In this document: positions 23,525 through 28,897 of the stretch, in pieces
Position numbering within the stretch: the first letter of the stretch is position 1
Layout: every line of letters starts with the position of its first letter
Origin: Lachnospiraceae bacterium
GTDB taxonomy: Bacteria; Bacillota; Clostridia; Lachnospirales; Lachnospiraceae
Assembly: GCA_014804285.1 (NCBI GenBank)
Contig: JAAVAA010000091.1
Span: 1-28,897, forward strand
Direction of reading: 5' to 3'
Length of the DNA: 28,897 nt
Made by a program: the position numbers and the translations under genes
The notes under the pieces: generated by a model
What the model was told of the DNA's origin: nothing
The model's database searches: none
Seen by the model: only the letters and a program-made list of their open reading frames with translations

Positions 23525-23592
23525 AAAGTTGGTTGGGGTCTGTGCTTACACAAACATCACCGAAAAATGTTTTCGTGTGCGATTCCTAACAT

Positions 23593-24450
23593 TTATGTAA
23601 GTAATTCGGCAATGGCTTTTTCCCAATATTTATTGGGAATACTACACCAATTACTTTTTCCGGTTTCTTCCTCACATAACTTCATTGCCTTTGCCAAAAC
23701 CGTTCCATGTGATACTTCTCCTGTAAGTATCAAGTGTTTCGTCACTTGCGTCCAATAGGGTGCCGCCTTCTCTAAACCTGATTCTTGCAGTTCTTTGATG
23801 ACTTTCCTTTTATCATAATCTATACTAATAAACTCATATGTCCATTCCTGCCTATTCTGATGAAGAATCATAAACTGTGCTTTTCCACCGCTATGTAAAG
23901 GCACACCTACAGCGCCAGGATTCAGCACCACTTTATCATCACGCTTGATCACTCCTTGCAAATGAGTATGACCACAAAGAATATACTTACAAGCACATCC
24001 ATCGATGATCTGGTTTGTTTTATCATTATCGGGAAGCATTTTTTCGTTGTTCCTATTCGGTGAACCATGACAAGCCAGTATTGTAGAACTATTGTCAAAT
24101 TTTATCTCTTGAGAGATCGAAAGACTTTGAAAAAAATCAATGTCTCTTTCCGTCTGATTATCATAACAATACTGCAAAGCTCCAACGGTTAGATTTCCGT
24201 CTTTCCATTCGCAATTATTATCATATCTTCGGTTTATCCAATAATCTTCCTTATTTCCCTTAACAAAAAAACAAGTGTGTTTTTCTTTTAACGCATATAT
24301 CATTTCCATAGTTTTCTGCGGATATGGAAATTCCCCTAAGTAATCACCTAAAAAAATAAACGTATTAATATTTCGGGAAGAAGCATATTCTATACAACGT
24401 TCAAATGCCGCATAATTACCATGAATATCAGAGAAAACTGCTATTTCCAA
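23593..24450 (-). CDS. Metallophosphoesterase (YfcE/diadenosine-polyphosphatase-like) 1
   Basis: A 285-residue calcineurin-like phosphoesterase. It has the full metal set: D-x-H in FSDIHGN (residues 8 and 10), GD in FLGDY (36), GN in VKGNKED (66), the first late His in ACHGSP (near 130), and GHTH near 160. Family enzymes hydrolyse phosphodiesters, phosphomonoesters or cyclic/dinucleotides. A TTG start with AGGAGG 9 nt upstream. It shares size, order of motifs and a C-terminal KYW-x-x-A-x-x-L tail with the other phosphoesterase of this unit. It is 57 nt downstream of the SLATT gene; the C-terminal 80 residues are a helical extension beyond the catalytic fold. Confidence 0.9.
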   Translation of the reverse strand: MEIAVFSDIHGNYAAFERCIEYASSRNINTFIFLGDYLGEFPYPQKTMEMIYALKEKHTCFFVKGNKEDYWINRRYDNNCEWKDGNLTVGALQYCYDNQTERDIDFFQSLSISQEIKFDNSSTILACHGSPNRNNEKMLPDNDKTNQIIDGCACKYILCGHTHLQGVIKRDDKVVLNPGAVGVPLHSGGKAQFMILHQNRQEWTYEFISIDYDKRKVIKELQESGLEKAAPYWTQVTKHLILTGEVSHGTVLAKAMKLCEEETGKSNWCSIPNKYWEKAIAELLT

Positions 24451-24507
24451 AATCCAACACCTCCTATCGTTTTAATCGTGATGCGTTTGTAGTTACTCTT
24501 CAAAGGA

Positions 24508-24981
24508 TTACTTTTTAAAAGTACTCGCAGTTCTTTCGCTTTCCTTATCTAATTCTACAATTCTGTCATATCCGTTTTGGATAATGCTCTCGATACGCTC
24601 AAACAAAATTGCATTCTTATCATCGGCTTTCTTATAATCACCCTGTTCAGCCGCGTAAGCGACCAGTTCCCTTTTCATATTTTCCGCCGCTTTCCGGTAA
24701 GCCTCTTGTTTATCGGAACATTTCAAAGAGGCAAATATCCCTGATGCAACTGTCGCAGCTGACGTAGCAAAAACAATCAAGCCCTTATTTACATCGCATG
24801 CCGTGAAAATCGCAGCCAGCGCTGGCAATACAATTCCCAGAATTGATAATATCATTCCCAAACGTTTGTAAAAAGTCGCACTATTGATATAATACTCAAA
24901 ACTGTTTTTTACCCTTTTTTGATAATCCTCATTCTCAATTTTTTCATAAAGATACATGTAGTTTTCCACTTCTTTTGACAT
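24508..24981 (-). CDS. SLATT-family (DUF4231-like) two-helix membrane protein
   Basis: A 157-residue protein. A short N-terminal helix (YLYEKIENEDYQKRVKNSFE) precedes two membrane helices at about 41-60 (LGMILSILGIVLPALAAIFT) and 67-86 (GLIVFATSAATVASGIFASL). A long soluble helix follows with EAYRKAAENMKRELVAYAAE and IESIIQNGYDRIVELDKES. This is the architecture of the SLATT superfamily, whose members are proposed pore-forming effectors in nucleotide-dependent conflict systems. The start at 24981 fits AAGGAG 11-12 nt upstream. It lies between two paralogous metallophosphoesterases on one strand, probably as effector of a system they control. Confidence 0.8.
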   Translation of the reverse strand: MSKEVENYMYLYEKIENEDYQKRVKNSFEYYINSATFYKRLGMILSILGIVLPALAAIFTACDVNKGLIVFATSAATVASGIFASLKCSDKQEAYRKAAENMKRELVAYAAEQGDYKKADDKNAILFERIESIIQNGYDRIVELDKESERTASTFKK

Positions 24982-25105
24982 AATAATAAACACTCCTTTC
25001 TCTATACCTTCCTTGTCTCACTGTAAAAAATTTAGTCCCATGAAACATGGAAACTTTCCCCTTGTACATACTATTCTTAAGATGAAAAGATATATCCAAT
25101 TACTT

Positions 25106-25990
25106 TTACCTATAATCAGGTACTCCCAACTGTTGTGCTGCTTCTCTCCAATACTTCTCATCTGCAAAATCTTGTTCACCCGCTTCTCTTGCCAATTTAT
25201 TCGCCAACTCAACTAATTGTGATGAATAGTCAGTCCCTGTTAAGAGAATTTGTATATTGCTATTCACAAACCATGGTGCTTTACTAAGCAAACCACTTAT
25301 CCTTATATCCTGCACGACCCGATTATTGTCATAAGGAATTTTTAAAAAAGTAGGGTTCCATGCTGTCTTACCATTAATACAAACATCTTCAATAATCATA
25401 CACTGTGCATAACCACAAGTACCAATAGCAATTCCTACCGATCCACAATTATAATAATGTTTCCCCCGATATTCCAGTTCACCCGGCAAATGTGTATGTG
25501 CACAAATCAGATAATTCGTATTAATATCTTTTAACCATTTTTGGGTATTCTTTCCCTCAATAAGTAATCTTTCACGAGAACTCGCCGGAGAACCATGACA
25601 AATAGTTACAGATGGGCAGCCTGTTTTTTGGTACTGGAAGGTAATTGGTAAACTGTCAAAAAAGGAAAAATCTTTTTCATTCAATTGCCTATAGGTAAAC
25701 AGAAGATTGCCTGTTGCCGAATTCCATCTCCATTTTCCATTTTCAACACCTTGATCAATTATCCTCCTTTGTTCCAACATATAATCTTCTCTGTTTCCTC
25801 TAAGGAACAAGCAATTATGTTTTGAGGAAAAATCATACACATAATCCATAGTTTCCCGTGTGTAAGGAGTATCTGAAATATAATCTCCAAGAAACAAGTA
25901 TTCATCACAAGGAACTGATTTCATGTATGAAATGCAGGCTTTGAGCGCAATAATATTACTATGTATATCCGATATGATACCGATTTTCAT
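25106..25990 (-). CDS. Metallophosphoesterase 2, paralogue of the one at 23593-24450
   Basis: A 294-residue calcineurin-like phosphoesterase with all ligands: ISDIHSN (D8, H10), FLGDY, FLRGNRED, ICHGSP and CAHTH. The Gly of the GHTH motif is Ala here, as the only visible difference in the metal-binding set. It is clearly related to the other copy through the whole chain (LFLRGNRED against FFVKGNKED; KIPYDNNRVVQDIRISGL against SIDYDKRKVIKELQESGL), but divergent enough for different substrates. The ATG at 25990 is the last triplet of the 23-bp inverted repeat; the GAGGG within the repeat is 13 nt away, wider than usual. First gene of the three-gene unit. Confidence 0.88.
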   Translation of the reverse strand: MKIGIISDIHSNIIALKACISYMKSVPCDEYLFLGDYISDTPYTRETMDYVYDFSSKHNCLFLRGNREDYMLEQRRIIDQGVENGKWRWNSATGNLLFTYRQLNEKDFSFFDSLPITFQYQKTGCPSVTICHGSPASSRERLLIEGKNTQKWLKDINTNYLICAHTHLPGELEYRGKHYYNCGSVGIAIGTCGYAQCMIIEDVCINGKTAWNPTFLKIPYDNNRVVQDIRISGLLSKAPWFVNSNIQILLTGTDYSSQLVELANKLAREAGEQDFADEKYWREAAQQLGVPDYR

Positions 25991-26010
25991 AACTTTTGGA
26001 ACACCCTCAT
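25988..26010 (-). repeat. Right inverted repeat of the phosphoesterase-SLATT unit
   Basis: On the minus strand the 23 bases (ATGAGGGTGTTCC, then AAAAGTTATG) match the outer arm of the hairpin at 23478-23500 at 21 of 23 positions, the two differences being C/T. Both copies read inwards, so they are oriented as terminal inverted repeats enclosing about 2.5 kb. No matching target duplication was visible on the outer sides. Confidence 0.75.
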
Positions 26011-26090
26011 TTCTTATTACTAAAGTAAAAAAATATTTCACTTGCGTTTATGGTTTCAATCTGTTCCTCTCATTCCTACGGCTTTCCGCA

Positions 26091-26942
26091 TCAGAAAGTC
26101 AAACTTGAATTAAGTGAGCTCTTTGTCCTTCTCTTTATCATGACAAAGGCTATTAACGTAACAACAATGTATCCAATAAGTGCAATAACTGATGCTTCAA
26201 TTCCGAACTCGCCTCCTGTTATTGCAAAGGATTTTGAATCTAAAACATAAGTCATAACTGAGTACTCATTTGCTTTTTCACCAATGCTAAGACCTCCTCC
26301 AATGATTATGATGTTCCAAATGGAATGAACAATTCCGCTATTCCATACCGAATCACTTTCCATAGCAATCATTGAAAACATAATGCCTACCATTGTTCCT
26401 GCTGCCAAAACTAAAATACAGCTCAACGCTGAAAAATTCATTCCAATTAAATGCACTGATGCAAATAAGACTGACGGAACAAGAATTGCTGCCTTTATGT
26501 TCCATCTTTCTTTTATAAGGCTCATTATGATACCTCTAAAGACCATTTCTTCAACCAATCCGGCAGCAAATCCTGTAAATACAATTCCTGCGCTTAATGT
26601 AGTAAATATCTGATTTTTATCCATTCCTGATGATACAAATTCTCCTGGCAGTAATAAAAAAATCCCCTTAACAATAACCGGCAGCGCAATGGCCGCAACA
26701 ATCCACTTTGCATTTACTGTGATACGAAGTATTCTGATATCTATTTTTAGAAATTTATTTACTAATACATTTAGCAGGAAATACGAAAGCAATACATAAA
26801 GAATACCGGCAATTATATTGCAGATCCCTATACTAATTCCAATTAAATGAAACACGCTGGCAGCCAGCTGCGCACCAATCTGAGAAAAAACAAGCACAAA
26901 AATAGCAGCAATAGAACCAATTATTACTTTATTTGTCTTCAT
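26091..26942 (-). CDS. CPBP family intramembrane glutamic endopeptidase
   Basis: A 283-residue membrane protein with seven to eight hydrophobic helices. The CPBP (ABI/CAAX protease) motifs are present: EEMVFRG in the third helical block, FASVHL, and HSIWN in a late helix. These are the Glu-Glu-Arg and two His motifs of the catalytic site. Members process prenylated or bacteriocin-like peptides or give self-immunity; the target is unknown. ATG has GGGGG about 7 nt upstream. It starts 11 nt after the XRE-type gene, the usual regulator plus protease pair. Confidence 0.92.
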   Translation of the reverse strand: MKTNKVIIGSIAAIFVLVFSQIGAQLAASVFHLIGISIGICNIIAGILYVLLSYFLLNVLVNKFLKIDIRILRITVNAKWIVAAIALPVIVKGIFLLLPGEFVSSGMDKNQIFTTLSAGIVFTGFAAGLVEEMVFRGIIMSLIKERWNIKAAILVPSVLFASVHLIGMNFSALSCILVLAAGTMVGIMFSMIAMESDSVWNSGIVHSIWNIIIIGGGLSIGEKANEYSVMTYVLDSKSFAITGGEFGIEASVIALIGYIVVTLIAFVMIKRRTKSSLNSSLTF

Positions 26943-26953
26943 TATGTCACCCC

Positions 26954-27334
26954 CTACATTGGCAAACCATGTATAATGACATAAATAACAAACGACAATA
27001 AATCAACTGCCAGTACCCCTATAAGTACGTACAGTACATATCTAAGTATTATCTTCATACGCTTTCCATTCGTATCTGTCAATATCTTGTTATCTATCAC
27101 ATCACCAACTGTCATATGTTCTATTTCATTTGTCGGTTCAATACCTTTTAACAGATAATCTGTTGTTACATCAAAAAAATCACTCATCAATACAATCTTA
27201 TCTAAATCCGGTGTACTTTGTTCACTTTCCCATTTTGAAACAGCTTGTCTTGAAACACCTATTGCCTCCGCCAATTGCTCCTGCGATATTCCCTTTATCT
27301 TTCTTAAATTTTGAATTCTATCCGCAACATTCAT
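26954..27334 (-). CDS. Membrane-anchored XRE regulator
   Basis: A 126-residue protein. Residues 5-60 are a clear XRE helix-turn-helix (LRKIKGISQEQLAEAIGVSR, QAVSKWESEQSTPDLDKI), followed by DYLLKG, a short linker, and a single C-terminal membrane helix (YVLYVLIGVLAVDLLSFVIY). It is typical of regulators controlling adjacent CPBP-type or bacteriocin immunity genes. ATG has AAAGGAGG 8 nt upstream. It is cotranscribed with the CPBP gene and presumably represses the promoter containing the palindrome just upstream. Confidence 0.92.
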   Translation of the reverse strand: MNVADRIQNLRKIKGISQEQLAEAIGVSRQAVSKWESEQSTPDLDKIVLMSDFFDVTTDYLLKGIEPTNEIEHMTVGDVIDNKILTDTNGKRMKIILRYVLYVLIGVLAVDLLSFVIYVIIHGLPM

Positions 27335-27360
27335 GTCACGACCTCCTTTATTTTTGTAGC

Positions 27361-27372
27361 AAGTATATACTT
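27361..27372. promoter_or_regulatory. 12-bp perfect palindrome upstream of the XRE/CPBP operon
   Basis: AAGTATATACTT is a perfect palindrome (its flanks GC and AC extend the symmetry partly) and overlaps a -10-like TATACT about 35 nt before the XRE start. It is the obvious candidate operator of the XRE protein. Confidence 0.55.
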
Positions 27373-27391
27373 ACAGGCGGTTGCAATTCTA

Positions 27392-27511
27392 TCACCCAGG
27401 CATGGAATTTTGTAAACCATGTGATGCTTTTTTGTATTTAGTCACTTTCTGACATAAAGCTTGCTTTAAATCGATATCATATAATTTTGCAATAGCAGGC
27501 AACAAGAACAT
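27392..27511 (-). pseudogene. Short coding-like remnant (MazG-like tail?)
   Basis: A 39-codon frame reads MFLLPAIAKLYDIDLKQALC, then QKVTKYKKASH, with no ribosome site. The 'iDL..Al..K..ky' pattern resembles the C-terminal helix of MazG-like nucleotide pyrophosphohydrolases, but the match is short. Otherwise the 27373-27550 stretch holds only AT-rich non-coding sequence. Confidence 0.22.
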
Positions 27512-27549
27512 TGTACAATATCACTCAATGAAATTCATCCACATTATTC

Positions 27550-27577
27550 AAAAATGCGGAGCAGTTTCCCACTCCGC
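27550..27577 (-). terminator. Intrinsic terminator after the Nudix/nucleotidyltransferase remnant
   Basis: A 6-bp perfect GC-rich stem GCGGAG/CTCCGC with a 10-nt loop, followed on the minus strand by ATTTTT. It ends the transcription unit of the Nudix gene. Confidence 0.7.
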
Positions 27578-27583
27578 GCATCA

Positions 27584-27664
27584 TCATACATATACCAGTC
27601 TTTCGCCAAGAGCATCTTTTAATGTGCCTATTAACTCATCAACAAATTCATCTATTCTAAACAC
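27584..27664 (-). pseudogene. Truncated nucleotidyltransferase (26 residues)
   Basis: A GTG start overlapping the end of the Nudix gene by 13 nt, with AGGTG 7 nt upstream, reads RIDEFVDELIGTLKDALGER, then LVYV and a stop. This is the exact N-terminus of minimal nucleotidyltransferases, which continue 'GLQGSYARGE..sDID', but it is cut just before the active-site GS. A terminator follows within 10 nt, so the deletion joined the remnant directly to a terminator region. Confidence 0.6.
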
Positions 27665-28116
27665 TCTGGATCACCTACCTCTTCATTTCCAAGATACTTG
27701 ATGTATTCTTTCCCCTCATAAAAGTTCATAATCGGACGGCGAAGTTTTGACGGAAACAGTGGTAATCTATTCAATATAGACAAATCCAGCCAATCAAATC
27801 CAATTTGATTCGTATCACTATGAAGTGTTGCATTTGGGGCTTTTCCCAAGTAATCACATAAAAATACTAAATCAATTCTATGAAAACTCTCTCCATGAAC
27901 CCCTTCTATAACAAAAAGTAACTCTTTACATTGAACCTCTATTCCTGCCTCTTCTCTTACTTCTCGTTCAACAGTCTGAGGAAGCATTTCCTCACTGTCT
28001 TGACCGCCGCCGGGCAAAATATACCATTCCTCTTTGCCGTCATTCAACTTTATTGCAAGCAATTTACCATTTTGAATTATAACTGCTTTTGCAGAAGTTC
28101 GTATTTGTCTTGGCAT
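27652..28116 (-). CDS. Nudix hydrolase
   Basis: A 154-residue protein of the MutT/ADP-ribose pyrophosphatase-like type. The Nudix box G-x5-E-x7-REVREEAG is intact at about residues 36-58, preceded by EEWYILPGGGQ. The C-terminal part has the family strand IDLVFLCDYLG and the substrate-side DTNQIGFDWLDL. No zinc ribbon, unlike the other Nudix gene of the window. ATG has AAAGG 10 nt upstream. Its 3' end overlaps the truncated nucleotidyltransferase, probably once a two-gene operon. Confidence 0.92.
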   Translation of the reverse strand: MPRQIRTSAKAVIIQNGKLLAIKLNDGKEEWYILPGGGQDSEEMLPQTVEREVREEAGIEVQCKELLFVIEGVHGESFHRIDLVFLCDYLGKAPNATLHSDTNQIGFDWLDLSILNRLPLFPSKLRRPIMNFYEGKEYIKYLGNEEVGDPECLE

Positions 28117-28273
28117 AGTTATAAGCCTTTCTATTTACCACTAAAATATAGGACATAAGTCTCTATCGGTGAATTTATCTGTCTTATATAGATAGCGTCA
28201 ATATTAAAATCATAAATCTTTAGTTAATGGCAACAAAATTTTGCCGTTTTTGGATAAATACAAATGATACAAT

Positions 28274-28308
28274 AAATGGCAGATAATCATATATACTATC
28301 TGCCATTT
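28274..28308. terminator. Perfect 12-bp hairpin, probable terminator
   Basis: AAATGGCAGATA and TATCTGCCATTT pair without mismatch around an 11-nt AT-rich loop. T/A-tracts on both sides suit termination of the minus-strand small gene downstream of 28360. The remaining 28117-28273 stretch shows no gene. Confidence 0.65.
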
Positions 28309-28359
28309 AAAATAAGCTGGTGTATCCAAATTGTACCCAACACCATAGACTCGCAATAA

Positions 28360-28530
28360 TCACCTGTGTACATCAATAGCCAAACTAGCAAATGCCACTT
28401 GTAATAGTTCATTTAAATTATTTGCTTGGTCTATTGCCAATTTTATTGTCTCTTTTTCTTCTTTAGACAACTTCCGGTTTCCATTGTCCAAAAAATATTT
28501 TGACAATTCTTTCCATTGATGTTCCGTCAT
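28360..28530 (-). CDS. Small hypothetical helical protein
   Basis: A 56-residue protein with ATG at 28530 and AAGGAG about 11 nt upstream: MTEHQWKELSKYFLDNGNRK, followed by SKEEKETIKLAIDQANNLNE and a short amphipathic end. It looks like two helices, with no family recognised. An upstream in-frame ATG at 28602 follows a copy of the 37-bp repeat but has no ribosome site. It lies downstream of the AlbA/RecG-like gene on the same strand. Confidence 0.5.
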   Translation of the reverse strand: MTEHQWKELSKYFLDNGNRKLSKEEKETIKLAIDQANNLNELLQVAFASLAIDVHR

Positions 28531-28604
28531 ACTTAGTTCTCTCCTTCTTTCCAATTCGCTACACGCATGTAGTGAATTATCATTTTTCCAAATTCTTGTC
28601 ATTA

Positions 28605-28641
28605 CAACTTGGTCATTATCTTGGTCAATTTGACCAAGTTG
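28605..28641 (-). repeat. 37-bp repeat, copy outside the gene
   Basis: 34 of 37 bases equal the copy at 28842-28878. Its core at 28620-28638 (CTTGGTCAA-T-TTGACCAAG) is a perfect palindrome. This copy lies just beyond the stop codon of the AlbA/RecG-like gene and still reads in frame as a QLGQIDQDNDQ-like peptide, so it is a duplicated piece of that coding region. Confidence 0.8.
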
Positions 28642-28656
28642 TGAATGAATTCATTA

Positions 28657-28897
28657 CTACGCATAATATTTCTGATTTCCACTTTTGGGCTTATCCGGAA
28701 TTGTCATTTTTAACTGCTCTGTTTTAATCATCGGATTAAGATAATGCCTCCTAAAAAAGCTTCTATCATTTATTTTAATATAATCCATGATTTCCTTAGC
28801 AGAATGCGGCTGTTTACAAAAAGCAATTATCATCTTGGTCACATCTTGATCATTATCTTGGTCAATTTGACCAAGATGCAAATCTTTCTTATCATCC
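28657..28897 (-). CDS. C-terminal end of an AlbA/RecG-like ATP-binding regulator (partial)
   Basis: The frame is open to the window edge and gives the last 79 residues. DLHLGQIDQDNDQDVTK is the typical 'TDQ'-repeat linker of this family. The winged helix follows: MIIAFCKQPHSAKEIMDYI, then NDRSFFRRHYLNPMIKTEQL and the end MTIPDKPKSGNQKYYA, which is nearly the family signature. Full-length members have an N-terminal AlbA_2 (Schlafen-like) domain and an ATPase-like middle and are annotated as putative transcriptional regulators or RecG-related helicases. Its upstream part lies outside the window. Confidence 0.82.
   Translation of the reverse strand, partial: DDKKDLHLGQIDQDNDQDVTKMIIAFCKQPHSAKEIMDYIKINDRSFFRRHYLNPMIKTEQLKMTIPDKPKSGNQKYYA
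28842..28878 (-). repeat. 37-bp repeat, copy inside the gene
   Basis: Partner of the copy at 28605-28641, 237 bp away in direct orientation. Its core CTTGGTCAATTTGACCAAG (28857-28875) is palindromic. It encodes the linker segment with alternating Gln-Asp dipeptides of the AlbA/RecG-like protein, a region that varies in repeat number within the family. Confidence 0.8.

Noticed and set aside
23561..23575. CGAAAA/TTTTCG hairpin after the first metallophosphoesterase as terminator
   Set aside because: Only six AT-rich pairs and no U-run on the minus strand; the nearby 47-nt hairpin is stronger.
25030..25070. Hairpin CCATG/CATGG between phosphoesterase 2 and SLATT as an internal terminator
   Set aside because: Short stem and the T-run starts several bases after it; not enough to split the unit.
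18911..27470. Similar strings CTTTCTGACATAAA...TTGCTTTA at about 18911-18936 and 27444-27468
   Set aside because: About 22 of 25 bases agree, but the copies fall in different reading frames of different remnants, with no flanking similarity; treated as chance in AT-rich DNA.

Overview
The window looks like an accessory region of a low-to-middle GC Firmicute, most likely a Lachnospiraceae-type Clostridium. The basis is strong AGGAGG-type ribosome sites, GTG and TTG starts, an EFR1-type ferredoxin, YitT and CPBP membrane proteins, an ANT(6)-like enzyme and clostridial TA pairs. No rRNA, tRNA, CRISPR array, transposase or complete phage gene was seen. Most genes are AT-rich single-domain enzymes (GNAT x4 intact, Nudix x2, HAD, metallo-beta-lactamase fold, histidine phosphatase, nucleotidyltransferase, serine hydrolase) on the minus strand. 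A few islands are visibly more GC-rich: the HD-GYP gene, the YitT gene and the AraC/BtrH-like pair.

Layout. 1-2.7 kb: start of an unknown gene with a palindromic leader, a lipoprotein, a DUF3791-like small protein, and a metallo-beta-lactamase-fold/HAD pair. 2.9-6.0 kb: EFR1 flavodoxin-ferredoxin; a two-gene unit of an ADP-ribosyltransferase-like protein overlapping an orphan FlhA-type (FHIPEP) mini-protein; a double-HD/HD-GYP protein. 6.1-8.3 kb: three-gene operon (zinc phospholipase C-like, ANT(6)-like, histidine phosphatase). 8.5-11.3 kb: Nudix, beta-lactamase-like serine hydrolase, lipoprotein, unknown protein. 11.5-16.4 kb: GNAT pair, an XRE regulator fused to a FliG C-terminal-like domain, YitT transporter-like protein, two more GNATs.

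16.4-19.0 kb is a gene graveyard: a GNAT with its acetyl-CoA loop deleted, a truncated beta-barrel protein, a frameshifted leucine-rich-repeat gene, a truncated GNAT, a multiply frameshifted gene with an Asn-rich tail, and a possible serine-recombinase tail. 19.0-21.8 kb: a RelE/ParE TA pair, a QueG-like iron-sulfur protein, a Phd/PIN (VapBC-like) TA pair with a palindrome inside its promoter, and a P-loop kinase. 21.9-23.5 kb: a MarA-sized AraC regulator preceded by a perfect 22-bp palindrome, then a BtrH-like protein.

23.5-26.0 kb holds the most interesting unit: two related metallophosphoesterases flanking a two-helix SLATT (DUF4231-like) membrane protein, all on one strand. The unit is bracketed by 23-bp inverted repeats (21/23 identical), one of them inside a 47-nt perfect-arm hairpin. 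SLATT proteins are known as membrane effectors in nucleotide-signalling conflict systems, so this may be a mobile defence or self-killing cassette; that is inference. 26.1-28.9 kb: XRE/CPBP operon, a Nudix gene followed by a truncated nucleotidyltransferase, a small unknown protein, and the C-terminal end of an AlbA/RecG-like regulator with a 37-bp repeat duplicated downstream of its stop.
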